32,458 nucleotides of DNA from Ophiothrix spiculata (GCA_000969725.1 JXSR01S033492.1); one strand, 5' to 3'. Positions 20,478-30,755 are shown, counted from the stretch's first letter. The notes: generated by a model not told the origin, from the letters alone. Program-made: numbers and translations.

Positions 20478-20742
20478 ATTTATGAAAACAAAAAAAGTAT
20501 ATTTTTTAAACGTTAAATCAACATTTAAAAGCGTTACCTACTATTGCAGAGATCATTCGGCTAGCTATCTGACCGTGTCAACATTGACCAAAGTAAATGT
20601 CAACTCATGCATAATTTGTATTCCGCCTTCAGGTTTACGTGGAATCTGGTGTATTAGACTGTGGTGTCCGGACATCATATCGTCTATTGGAAATGCGAAG
20701 TTAAAGAATCTCAAGAAGTATTTTTTTTTTCAAATTTATTAG

Positions 20743-21072
20743 TCAATTAGACGTTAAGTTTTAAATGTATCGGTCCTTTGAATTGTGCAGTCCAATCGAG
20801 TTCTATATTTTTAGCAAAGAGTCAAGGACATTTTATTCCAGTGGTTGCACAGATTTATGGACTTGAATTGGAATGTCTGCTTGTTGGATATAAATCTTAT
20901 TCATCGAAATCTAGTGAAATCTAAGCATGTATCTTAAGGTGCTCTCTATAGAGTCCACCTTTTTAAAATCTAATACTACATATCAATAAAATCGACATGG
21001 AAAAAAAAATCAGTTGCTGCTTCACTTAAAGTGTTTTCCTTAATAAGTACGGTGTATCAATACTTCTTTTAG
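20743..21072. other. No gene recognised
   Basis: AT-rich sequence without ORF, repeat or RNA structure that I can support. Confidence 0.5.
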
Positions 21073-21350
21073 CACATTTGCTACAATCTTCTGCAAAACT
21101 GTTGGGACGCTTACAGTAATAATGAGCATTTCTCCCCGCTCCCCTGGATCAATGTTGAGTTAGTAGACATGTTTGCATCAACATTGATTTTTTTTTTTTT
21201 TGGGGGGGGGGGGGTATCAAAGCCACTTTAGTAACACCAAGTATACCTTCTTAATCTTACGCACACGATGAAATTTTAGTTGCTATCGTGGTGCTTATTA
21301 ATAATGGCACAAGTGTCCCAACGAGATTTGCAGAAGATTGTAGCAATGTG
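21073..21350. mobile_element. 278-bp inverted-repeat element with T14G13 loop
   Basis: The left arm CACATTTGCTACAATCTTCT and its continuation to about 21130 pair with the inverted right arm (21290-21350, ending AGAAGATTGTAGCAATGTG). The arms are about 55-60 bp with some mismatches, including TTGGGAC against GTCCCAA. The loop holds T14G13 (21188-21214). No coding capacity, and no clear target duplication. Confidence 0.75.
21188..21214. repeat. T14G13 homopolymer junction
   Basis: Fourteen T followed directly by thirteen G in the loop of an inverted-repeat element. Confidence 0.9.
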
Positions 21351-21585
21351 AAAAATTTATTATTAATGAAATACAATTTAAATAACAAGTGCTCTTGAGC
21401 TGAAAATTATAGAACATGATAAAAATGTTATTTTAATTTTTTATAAACAAAAACACACATGCAATTTTTATTGACTTTTAACATTTTTTCTCGAATATCG
21501 CAATTTTTGAGATTAATGGTACTTTATGAAGTCTAAATACGTAACACCTATATTGATTGATTTTATATAACAGCTAAATAAATCC

Positions 21586-21800
21586 GTGTCACTTGATGCG
21601 CCACATCTTGGGTCACGTGCCATTGGTCATTTGGTCCATTTGATAGTAAACGTCACAAACTGTGCAATAGTGCCGTGCAAATATTTTGATACATTGCACG
21701 GTTACCCTTTTGGGCAAGACACAACATCAGTCGCGGGCGTAATTAAATTGAGTACGCTTGCACAGTCCGCAGGCGCAGTATAAGACGCGTCGTTGCATTA
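21586..21800. promoter_or_regulatory. Less AT-rich patch with promoter-like motifs
   Basis: This ~200-bp stretch has visibly more CpG than its surroundings. It contains TCACGTGCCATTGG (an E-box CACGTG next to an inverted CCAAT box), the hairpin CCGTGCAA...TTGCACGG around 21674-21703, and GTATAAGACGCG near 21778. No gene follows that I can recognise. The motifs are short and could be coincidence, or it may be the end of an unrecognised repeat. Confidence 0.2.
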
Positions 21801-21826
21801 AAGTCGGCATGTACAGTACCATAGCA

Positions 21827-22190
21827 ATCTCCCGGGGGGGGGGGTACTTACATTGACGGAAGGTACGGGTATGTGCCGCCCTCGAGACCCCCTTTTCAAG
21901 CCTCCTCTTCCGCTCTTCCGCTCCCCAAGATGCTCTTTTCAAGATTACTTCAGTTCCCAAGACCCCATTTTCAAAGAAAATGACTCAAAAATGTCTTTTA
22001 TCATGTTTTCAAGCTAATTTTGAGCGATTTTCAGCTCAAATAGTTGTATTTTTATGGGAAAAAGGCAGTTCCTGAGACCTCAATCCGGGAAAAAATCAGT
22101 TCCATAGACCCTATTTTTGACCAAAAATCCGTTCCGCAAGACCCTATGTTCGATATCGCGGATCTCACATACCTACCAATTTTTTTTGGG
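21827..22190. repeat. Dispersed repeat with G-run and GTACGGGTATGTGCC
   Basis: It begins CTCCCGGGGGGG and GTACTTACATTG, has GTACGGGTATGTGCCGCCC, then phrases of the pattern 'AAGACCC-ATTTT' and 'CAGTTCC-GAGACC' repeated with variation: CCCAAGACCCCATTTTC, CAGTTCCTGAGACC, CAGTTCCATAGACCCTATTTT, CCGTTCCGCAAGACCCTA. It ends CACATACCTACC then T8GGG, a loose inverse of the start. I remember closely similar repeats in marine invertebrate genomes. No coding capacity. Confidence 0.65.
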
Positions 22191-23918
22191 AGCAATCTAA
22201 GGAGAAGGGGATTTAATTAATACCTTCACAGGTAACAAATCAACGAACCAGTCAAAAAACGTTGATGTGAGAGGTATGACCCGTCCTGTTCTGCAATTAC
22301 AATTATTGTTCCCGGTGTCATCACAATTTGAGGGTTATATTTGTGTATTGTAGCTTATTGTATTCTTGTTGTGCATTGATATTTTGTCCTTAAAGTTAAA
22401 GTTAGGTATACAGGTATAACTAAGGTTCAATCTATTCTTCTTGCACCTTTAAGCGTTTTTTGACCCTGGAAGAAACTTACAATTCACATTTTTTGATCAT
22501 GAAAGACACGTGCTTTTGTTCTTACACTGGTTATTTTAGTTAGTTCGGGTAGTATTTCTGTTACGACACTAGCAGATGCAAAACAGTTCATCACATCTGG
22601 TTCCGGTGATTTCTGACAAGTTTCAGATACAACGCAGATGGTACTTCACTGGATATCAAATCACAATTCCAAAGGAAACATATTGATCATAGACCGCTTT
22701 TATTCTTACATAGACTATAAGAAGTCTATTATGGATAAGATATCATGGCATGAATATTTAAGTAGTTAAACCCTCTGCAGAACCAGATGGTTTTCTTTTA
22801 TTCTAGTGTAGCAAGCAAAAAGTACAATAGCATTGCTGCCAACAAAAGTGTAAGGTGCAATTTTGAAATATATCTGTGGATATTCCTAAAAATATTATAA
22901 GAACCTATCATGCTTTGTCTTTTTAAAATGTATACAATTACTTCTAAGTGTTGTTGAATTTTTTGTTATTTTGGGCTTTTAGCTTCTGAAATTAACAATA
23001 AAAATTGAACTTTTGTGTTTCGATTTAAAATGTTTTTTTTTTTCAATTGAACTAAGGAACAAAACTTCCAAATAGCACATTAAAATTAAGAATTGTTAAT
23101 TTTTGACTAAACTTAAATGCCTTTTTTAAAATTCATACTGAACTTTTCATTTTTTTGTTTACATACTCTAACAAATCACTTTGATGATGGACATATTATG
23201 AAAAAAAAAATATAGTTATTACCAAATATACCGAGCATATTTTATTTCGTATGAAATAACATATTTATTTTTCATGAAATCATGAAACAACCTGTTTGAT
23301 CAAGAAGTTATTATAATCCACAATGCGAGTTGCGAGTATGAAATGAAAGAACCATTTATTGAAATTTATGTGAACGTTGAATTGTCATTTTTATTGGAAA
23401 GTGTACCTCTAGGGCATTTGATTTTTTAGTTGAATGGTTTCGAAGTAATAAAAGTCATCTTTGCAATTTTGATGTTGAATTTTGCTCTACCGATCCATTA
23501 TTAAAAGAAATGAAATAATCTAGTACAATTGCTTTAGAAGGAATTGGTTAGTATATTAAAAATGCATCTAAAGTTAAATCAGGTTAGCTCCGTATTAAAA
23601 TATTTTCATAATAATAAACCAATTTAAACATCTCAACAAAAAAAAGAGGCTTATGCAATTTCTGAGATATTTTCATCCAGGTATTTATCTATTTTATGTA
23701 TTTATTTATTTAATTCTTATTTTGCTTGAGGAACCCCAATAAGTGAAATCACTGTTTCTGCCCAGGAGCCAAATATATCAAAGTCATAAATTAAAAAACA
23801 ACAACAATAACTACATATATAAGAACACATATAAGATTGCACGATTAGTTACATGTATATACAAATATAAAAACAACAGCAGTGTAATTGCACCAAGCAT
23901 ATCAAGAAGCATACTATG
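22191..23918. other. Long AT-rich stretch, no gene recognised
   Basis: No ORF with recognisable motifs, no inverted-repeat element and no RNA gene found. Several homopolymer T and A runs occur, with an AT-rich low-complexity patch at about 23690-23730 (TATTTATCTATTTTATGTAT). The last ~150 bp may belong to the 3' untranslated part of the minus-strand LINE relic that follows. Confidence 0.45.
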
Positions 23919-24206
23919 TTACTTGGAAATATTTTTCTTCAAACACCTTAACGTTAGGAGAAAGTGGACTCTTGGCCACCTTGGGTGGTGCAGTAAATGT
24001 GGTAACCCCTCTTGATTTAAATTTTCGTTTGCTAGAATTGTTTTATATGAAGGTGGGCCAAGATCTCTTGGTGGATGAACGAGTTGAGTGATCATGTAAT
24101 TGATTGACGCTGTTAAAATATTACACAAGCTGGATGGGAGAGTGCCCGCAAGACCTTTGTAGACCATAATATTGAGATTGGTGGTGCGACGATCATGAAG
24201 ATTCTG
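23919..24206 (-). pseudogene. LINE ORF2 C-terminus relic at duplication junction
   Basis: The minus strand reads QNLHDRRTTNLNIMVYKGL from 24206, then AGTLPSSLCNIL, the 'LHDRR-YK-L-G--P--L' block found near the C-terminus of Jockey/CR1-type LINE proteins. After a frameshift a second frame continues HSTRSSTKRSWPTF, then KRKFKSRGVTTFTAPPK, matching the following 'K--F-SRG---WN-LP' block, with conserved Trp and Leu changed, and a last piece NVKVFEEKYF. The protein would continue upstream to the right of 24206, but that frame hits a stop immediately and copy B sequence starts at 24241, so the LINE may have been cut by the duplication breakpoint. It differs in sequence from the LINE at 13110-13963. 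Not functional. Confidence 0.75.
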
Positions 24207-24292
24207 CTAATTAACCGTTTTAAGGTCACCGTAAACGTGATTATTCTTAGTGCACCATAATAAAATACTTCAATTTAGTAATAAGGTGCTTA

Positions 24293-24564
24293 AGGGCAAA
24301 ATCATAGTCGGCCTCCAAACAAAATTTTCCCTACCAAACATTTGGTCGTGACGTCACCAAATATTTGCCATCGAATAAAAGTATGAACGGCTAACAAACA
24401 TAAAGGTCCAATGTATATGGCAATTCAATAACATTACATGTGCAATCTAGTGCGAAATTTTATTTGGTCTCAACTCGGCGTTAAAGTTATTTTGTTTGGA
24501 GTCACTCGTCATTTTGACGTCACGACCAAATGTATGGTAGGGAAAAAGACTATAATTTGGCCCT
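24293..24564. mobile_element. 272-bp TA-flanked MITE with TGACGTCA in both arms
   Basis: The ends are AGGGCAAAATCATAGTC and the inverse of GACTATAATTTGGCCCT, followed inward by CCCTACCA-ACATTTGGTCG on both sides. TA lies at 24291-24292 and 24565-24566. Copy A reads CTTAAGCCTACAA without the element (about 8310). Each arm carries the perfect palindrome TGACGTCA (24349-24356, 24515-24522), the CRE site bound by CREB/ATF proteins. There is no ORF of note. Confidence 0.92.
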
Positions 24565-25650
24565 TAGTCTACAAAAACGTTTAGTATGTTAATTACTATC
24601 CTCGCGAGAAAATTTTATTTAGTTACTCCGAAACTGTTTGTCAACAGAGAAAACAGATAGGAAGAGTGGTGGGCATTCGGAAAAGTGAATAACACCGAGT
24701 GAACTCCAGCCAACTATATACGTGAAATGTGATATAAGGAGACATGATTAAAGCATAATCATTATGATAACAGAGCTAATAAATACACTCAGGCTATTGC
24801 ATAACCGTAAGGAAGGAACAAACACCCTTATGCGTGTCATTGTTTAAGCAAAGCAAGGTATTTGCTCTTCCTTTTTGATAAGGATCACGGTGACAACGTG
24901 GTACTTGCTCTAAGGAAAGCGTCCAAGACCGGAGGATCGAAAGAAGCCGGAAAACAAACAGATATCTGCTTATAGAGTAGGTGAAATATGAGAAGTGTTT
25001 GAAATTCATTAATATTCACTCCGATGATTACGATACGTAAGGAATCTGTCGACTGCTACCCTGCAATCGACTTCATTATGTTTCTGTTCTCGCCAAACTA
25101 GAAAATATATAATGTGACCTGCTGATAATGCTGACTTTGAACTCTTATCATATGGAAAGGGTGAAAGCAAATGCAAATTGGTGAAGTTTGTGTATGAAAA
25201 TTTGAAATTTTTCCAATAAAATGTTAATACAATTTTTCTACTATTGATAAAAATGATGCATTGTTTTAAATTCCCTATGAAAATCAACGATTTTCAGCCT
25301 TTTGAAACAATCTAATTAAAAACCCAACATCATTTTTGTTTTAGAAGCTAATATTATTTTGATAGAATCTGCTAGGCAACACATTAAAACTCAATACTGA
25401 TAAAATATAAAAAATTCATATTTTTAATACCTTTTTAATACTCTGGTTTGTATACATGTACGTGAAATGTCTGTGCCCGATGTTTATTTCGACCGGAACC
25501 GAGTGTACCCGAATATCCCAGGTATACGGAGTCTGGTATTTCCCCTCTAAATCTGGTTTTAGATTAAAAGTAGCGTCTCAACGTCAGACGTCACAACTAA
25601 AAAACGTACGTCCAGAAAAATTCAATTCAATTGACTTATCTAATTATACC

Positions 25651-25769
25651 CATCAAGGTGCAGCATTGTATCTATTGGCAGAATTGCGCCGTTCTTTAAA
25701 AAAAAATGTATGAGTATTGCCATTGAATAGGACCATTTTGTCAAAAAGACACAATCCTGCACCTCACTC
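25651..25769. mobile_element. 119-bp hAT-like MITE
   Basis: Absent from copy A, which reads CTAAATATACCGGGATGATT (about 9261). Flanks ATTATACC (25643-25650) and AATATACC (25770-25777) form an 8-bp target duplication with one mismatch, as for hAT elements. The ends CATCAAGGTGCAGCATTGT and the inverse of ACAATCCTGCACCTCACTC give an imperfect TIR of about 19 bp. Confidence 0.82.
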
Positions 25770-26047
25770 AATATACCTGGATGATTCGATTTTTACAAAG
25801 TTTAACGTATTCTGTAGTGTAGGGTATTTGTTTTGATAAGATAATGTTTATCACTATAGTAGGAAAATACTAAGTAAAGAAACATACATATATTCATATT
25901 TGCAAGAATACAAGGTCAAATGCAAAAACATTGAAGTATAAAACAAGAACGTTGTCTGAATAACGGTTATCAAACAGTAGAATCTGTTTATTTAATATCA
26001 AATTATTGTTATTCCTCGCAATGATGTTTCTTATTCTGTTTTCGTAA

Positions 26048-26247
26048 TGCAATTACACCTGCCTACTGATTGCTAATACAAACTTGCAATGCATTCCATT
26101 GAGGACTATTTGAATTTTAGTTTCAATTATCATTAAAAAAAAAACAAAAAAAAAAACACGAATTGTTAGTTTAACTAAATCTGCATAATCAGGAGGAAGT
26201 TGAAAATAGATATAAAAAATAGAATTGATGGATTTAATATAGGAAGA
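26048..26247 (+). repeat. Old repeat block, copy 4 (in copy B)
   Basis: Paralogue of 9771-10050 without the ~90-bp insert. It keeps ATTACACCTGC, TAGTTTCAATTATC and TGCATAATCAGGAGGAAG, which link it to the blocks at 5038 and 7199. Confidence 0.55.
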
Positions 26248-26483
26248 TAGATCAGCCCACACATTTGATAGTATTACAAAAAAAAAAAAATTTATTACAA
26301 ATTATTGCCTACATGTACTTTGTCCAGAAGAATAATTTTTAATTTTCTTCTTCACACGGTAACAATAAGATTAATTTAACATGATATCGGTCATAAGGCT
26401 GTGCATTACATTAAGGACTAAACATATGCACCGTCAAGAAAACATTTAATAGGATCCATCCGTGTAACAATTTGCTTCGATTC

Positions 26484-26507
26484 TTTTTTTTTTGGGGGGG
26501 GGGGGGG
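26484..26507. repeat. T10G14 homopolymer junction
   Basis: Paralogue of the T11G9 tract at 10287-10306. Confidence 0.9.
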
Positions 26508-27231
26508 CTTGAATGTGGATGTTGATTGAAAATCTATAAATAAGACTGAAAATCATATAAGGTCAAGATAACGTTTCGTTTCAGCTTTCAGTAAAATCAA
26601 TGGATCGAATGTAAAAAACAATCGAAAAGAACTGAATGTTTCCAAAGGAACGGACCAAATGACGTACCAGATATCCCGAGTATGCCAACCAATAGTTTGC
26701 GTCACGTCATTTACACCTTGTTACCTTAACTTAATGGATGCAACAAGTAAGACATCAAAACAATCTGCAACAAGTGTAGTAGTAGTAATCCTTCAGGTCA
26801 AATCTGTTTACAATGAAATCAATACTTACTGGATGCGCTATGTGGGTTAAACCTCATCCCACCACCATGTGAAAACTATATCTAGCTCGATATTGGAATA
26901 AAGGTTTTACTCACAAAAAATAAATAACTCAGTAAGTTTGAGTATAATTAAAATGTTACACTGTTTCGAGCACGGTTTTAGTCTGGTTTCAGAGTAGTTC
27001 CCATTTTACTCCATTCACCTTTGTAAACCTAAACTCGAAATCTATGATTATGATATCATATTAATAACAGTGATCAATAATCGGCATAACGGCGTAAGAA
27101 TGTAATGACTCTTTCTTACAAAATGAGGTATTAAAACGTAAACAAAAACAAATAAGGTTTTTGTTTATTTACACGAAAGCAATGCGTTCTCATGTTTTAG
27201 ATGTCTACGTTTTCAAATGAGCAACACTATA

Positions 27232-28080
27232 TGTGGGGTGCTCCAGCAAAATGAGACGAAAGTCGGGATTTTCAAAAATGAGTTTACATATTACGTCAAG
27301 TTTTTATATTCTCAACTTCAAAATGATATATAATTTGACATACTTTACCGTTCCCTTTTCCATAAATAGATTAATTTATGTGACCATGCAAGGCAAAAAT
27401 AAAGAATTGTCAAAAGTCGACTTTAATGTACAAGCACTATGCACCGTTAAGCAATTTAAGTAATTATCTGCCTACAGCAAGGACCGACAGGTTATCAGTG
27501 GAAAACAATAACATTCATTATTACTGGTCAAGCCCGTAGCCAGGGGGGGGGGGGGGGGGGGGGGGGGGGGTGCGGTAGGGGCGTTTGACCCCTCCACCCC
27601 CCACCCCCCACCCCCAAAAATTTGACAATGTACAAAAAAGTCCACAAAAATTCCCTAAAGACCCACCAAAATAGGACCTAAAGCGCCAAAACATGTAAAT
27701 GGAAGGTGTTTTTTTTACAAAATACTAAACAAAATGCTTGAAAAAGTACTGAAAACCTTTTTTTTTTTGCTTGTCACTTGGCAAAACCACTAAAATTAGT
27801 TTTGGTTCGACCAAAACGAAAAATTATCTTCCAAAAGGTCCACTTTTTGAAAATCCGCACTCCCCCCCCCCCCTTGAAAAAATCCTGGCTACGGACCTGT
27901 TGTTGCGCAAATCACTTGAAACTTCGAACACATAATATTGATACAATATGCAACATTTCACGTGAATTTTTAATAATATACTCTAAACATCTTCACAATC
28001 TGCAACCATTTTCAAAATGCAATTTTCATTTGAAAAAATCATAAAGAGTGACTTTCCTCTCATTTTGCCAGAGCACCCGT
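27232..28080. mobile_element. TIR element, GTGCTCTGGC family, copy B
   Basis: The ends are TGTGGGGTGCTCCAGCAAAA and the inverse of CATTTTGCCAGAGCACCCGT, flanked by TA (27230-27231, 28081-28082). It sits at the same place as 12259-12894. Extra length comes from a nested element at about 27528-27899. The ORF at 27233-27463 starts in the left TIR and ends with the same stop as the copy A ORF; it has no recognised domain. Confidence 0.85.
27528..27899. mobile_element. Nested element with GTAGCCAGG termini and G28
   Basis: Inserted inside the copy B TIR element; copy A reads TTTCTGGTTGCGCAAATC at the site (about 12546-12563). The termini are CAAGCCCGTAGCCAGG and the inverse of CCTGGCTACGGACCTG. 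Directly inside the left end is a 28-base G run (27543-27570), and inside the right end a 12-base C run (about 27862-27873), so the G/C runs are part of an inverted arrangement. The interior is mostly AAA-rich phrases such as CCACAAAAATTCCC. The target duplication is uncertain. I remember similar CCGTAGCCAGG repeats in marine invertebrates. No gene. Confidence 0.82.
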
Positions 28081-28542
28081 TATATGAAAAAGGACCCTCA
28101 CTGGCGGAGGTGGCCTAAATTTACAACCCTAAAGGCGTAAATTATGCTGAAAGCCACCTTTCTTCTAAAAACATCGATGATAAGCCAATTACCATCAGCC
28201 GCGTTGAACGGAAAAAATATAGCGTCCGGGATAACCACGAGTGAACATTATTATGATATAAGAAAACTGGAAAAATGATGATCATTGTAATATCGCACCA
28301 AAAGTTGCACGTTTGCTATTACATAGAAAACAAGGAAGGAGCTAACACTTAAAGGCATTATACATTAATGTCCCCTCTTGATAACACTTATCTCTAAGGA
28401 AACCCCCTAGGAAGACTGATAAGAGCTGGAAAACGGATATCAACCTATTAGAGTACATGGAATATAAGATGTGCGGAGAATGAAGTCCTGATTATTATAT
28501 AGCAACCAATACAGAGTCCAGTTAGTAATAGTCAAAGAAGTA

Positions 28543-29588
28543 CCAGGTGTCCCAAAAAATGGTTACATGTAGAAAAATGACCTTGTGCTAAAACTATAGT
28601 AGTTAGAGAAATGAAACTTTTCACAAATTATATCACAACCCTCTTCTAGATACTCGTGAAATTTGAATATCACAACGTTATTAGTTTTTGATTTATTAAC
28701 AAAGGTCAGACCTATGTCAGAAACGCATTTGTTCAAAATTCAACAAAATAATAAGCATACACGTATTGTGATATTTTAATGCGCGTTAATTTTCTAAATG
28801 ATCATAATCAGACTTTATTTTAAACCAAATTTGATACAATTTTTAATGAATAATGATTGAACTCACTTTCAGTATATCTATTATGCAAATTAGGGATACC
28901 GGTATTCCATGCATTCCATAATGAGTTGTTTATATTGAACCTGTCAATCAAGTTGTGGCATGAAAGTTGATGAATACGCATAAAGCACAATCAAATTTTC
29001 ATGGGTAACACTAATTCGTTAACTGTTTAAACTGCAAACTTTTGAAAAAACAATCTTGAACTTACAGGACATGATTAAATTATAATTTTCTTCATTTAGT
29101 AGCAAAGGTCCGATCGACATTATAAAAATAACAGAAATAGCAAAGTTTTGAATCGGTGGCCATTTTTGCCCGAAATCAGATTTCGACATAATTTTCAGAC
29201 CTGTAGCAATTTATGACGTCATAATTAGGTAACAACTAGTCAAATGTTCATGAATTTGATATCAATGGGAAGAAGAAACCCTATACTATGGTATACAACA
29301 ACCTAACTTTGGACATGTCAATTTCAAGTTCACATGGGGTTGAACGAGGGTCAAAATTACATCAAACGAACATGCTTCCAATTTTGTTAAATTTTGATCA
29401 AATGCGTTTCTGACATAGGTATCTACTTTTGTTAATAACTCAAAAACTAATATTGCTGTGATATCACTTTTTTACAAGTTTTTATTGGAGGGTTGTAATA
29501 CAGTGTGTGCAAAGTTTCGTTTCTCTAACTGCTATAGTTTTAGCACACGGTCATTTTTCTACATGTAACCATTTTTTGGGACACCTGG
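28543..29588. mobile_element. 1046-bp long-TIR element (CCAGGTGTCCC ends)
   Basis: The ends are CCAGGTGTCCCAAAAAATGG and its exact inverse, and pairing continues inward for about 200 bp with mismatches: GTTACATGTAGAAAAATGAC, then ACTATAG-AGTTAGAGAAA, and GTCAGAAACGCATTTG further in. TA flanks at 28541-28542 and 29589-29590. Copy A has the single site AAAAATATAATATCGG (about 14246-14261). The unpaired middle (about 28800-29340) has no long ORF and includes TGACGTCA at 29214-29221. It is probably a non-autonomous Tc1/mariner-like element; a diverged one-ended copy is at 7452. Confidence 0.93.
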
Positions 29589-30154
29589 TATAACGTCAGA
29601 TACAAATTGCAGGTATTACGTAATAATTTTATTTCAACTAAGTTTTCTGTGCAATTGTGTGAGTTATTTTTTAATATATTCGTTATTGATCCATCTAATC
29701 ATATTAATATAGCTTATCTTTGTATAATTTTTCATGGTATGATCTTAATTTGTATACACTACGTTATCAAGAGCCTACACTGTAAAAACCGGGACAATAA
29801 CAGGAAAACATCTGCAACAAATTGTCTTGGCATCACGTATTAATAACGGGAGATTCCTTTAATTAATTCCATACCCGACAACAATATATTTATTGCAACC
29901 CATTTTTTCACGTTGAATAAAAAGAAAGCATGAAACTGACCAAAAGCATTTAAATAATCAATTTTACACCCTGTAAAGTAATTTTGATGAAATACAAATT
30001 GGGGTACCACTTAAGCTGGGGTAGGGTAGACTGCAAAAGTTGGGATGTATAGGGAGGTTGGTGAGGTTTCGCGATATTTTAAGTCGCCGTTTTAAAAACA
30101 AATATCTGCATGTTATGAAGCTTAAACTTACAAGACATTTTCGATAGATAGGGA

Positions 30155-30283
30155 TCAATCAATCAATCAATCAATGAGCCAAGTACTTGCAAAACATGCA
30201 TACCCCATGAAGGAGTCCATTCGTACAGGGAACCCACGGCTTTACGTGACTGTCCGACCATGGACCGAGCAAGTGGAGTAAAG
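30155..30283 (-). mobile_element. Short retroposon-like insert with (TGAT)n tail
   Basis: Copy B carries about 130 bp absent from copy A (site about 14836). On the minus strand it reads from ACTCCACTTGCTCGGTCCAT through GTGGGTTCCCTGTACGAATG and ends in four or five TTGA/TGAT units. A microsatellite at one end and a compact, less AT-rich body suit a SINE or the 3' end of a LINE. I see no clear RNA polymerase III boxes, and the target duplication is not convincing. Confidence 0.55.
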
Positions 30284-30733
30284 AGTAATACAATAACTTT
30301 TTTAATTCGAAATATTCGAAATAAGTCCTTATATTATCCTTCCAGTTCTCCCATATTCTTGTTGCTTGAATCAACCTACATTGTATTTCTTTTGTTAAAG
30401 AACTGACCAATACTACACTTTTTTCTGTGGACATTGCAAAGAAAATTATTCTCCTTTTTGAAATATCCCCCAAATAAACATGATAAAATCTCTTGTGAAA
30501 AGCGATCTTAGCTGTAAGTACTGATGACAGACAATGCCGATCAAAGCAGACGGCTCTTCAAAAAAGCTAAAAGCAGATTTACCTTCCTAAAATCTTTATC
30601 CCAGACGTCTGGACTTGAGTTATAAGGACACGGTTGGGAGATGCAATGGTTTATCTTAGTTTGAACATTTTTGGTTTAAGCAATAATACATGTTTGTACT
30701 TCTGTCCAGGCTATTTTTGTATAAACGCGTCTA

Positions 30734-30755
30734 CCCCCCCCCCCCAAAAAAAAAA
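30734..30755. repeat. C12A10 homopolymer junction
   Basis: Paralogue of the C10A13 tract at 15481-15503. Confidence 0.9.
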
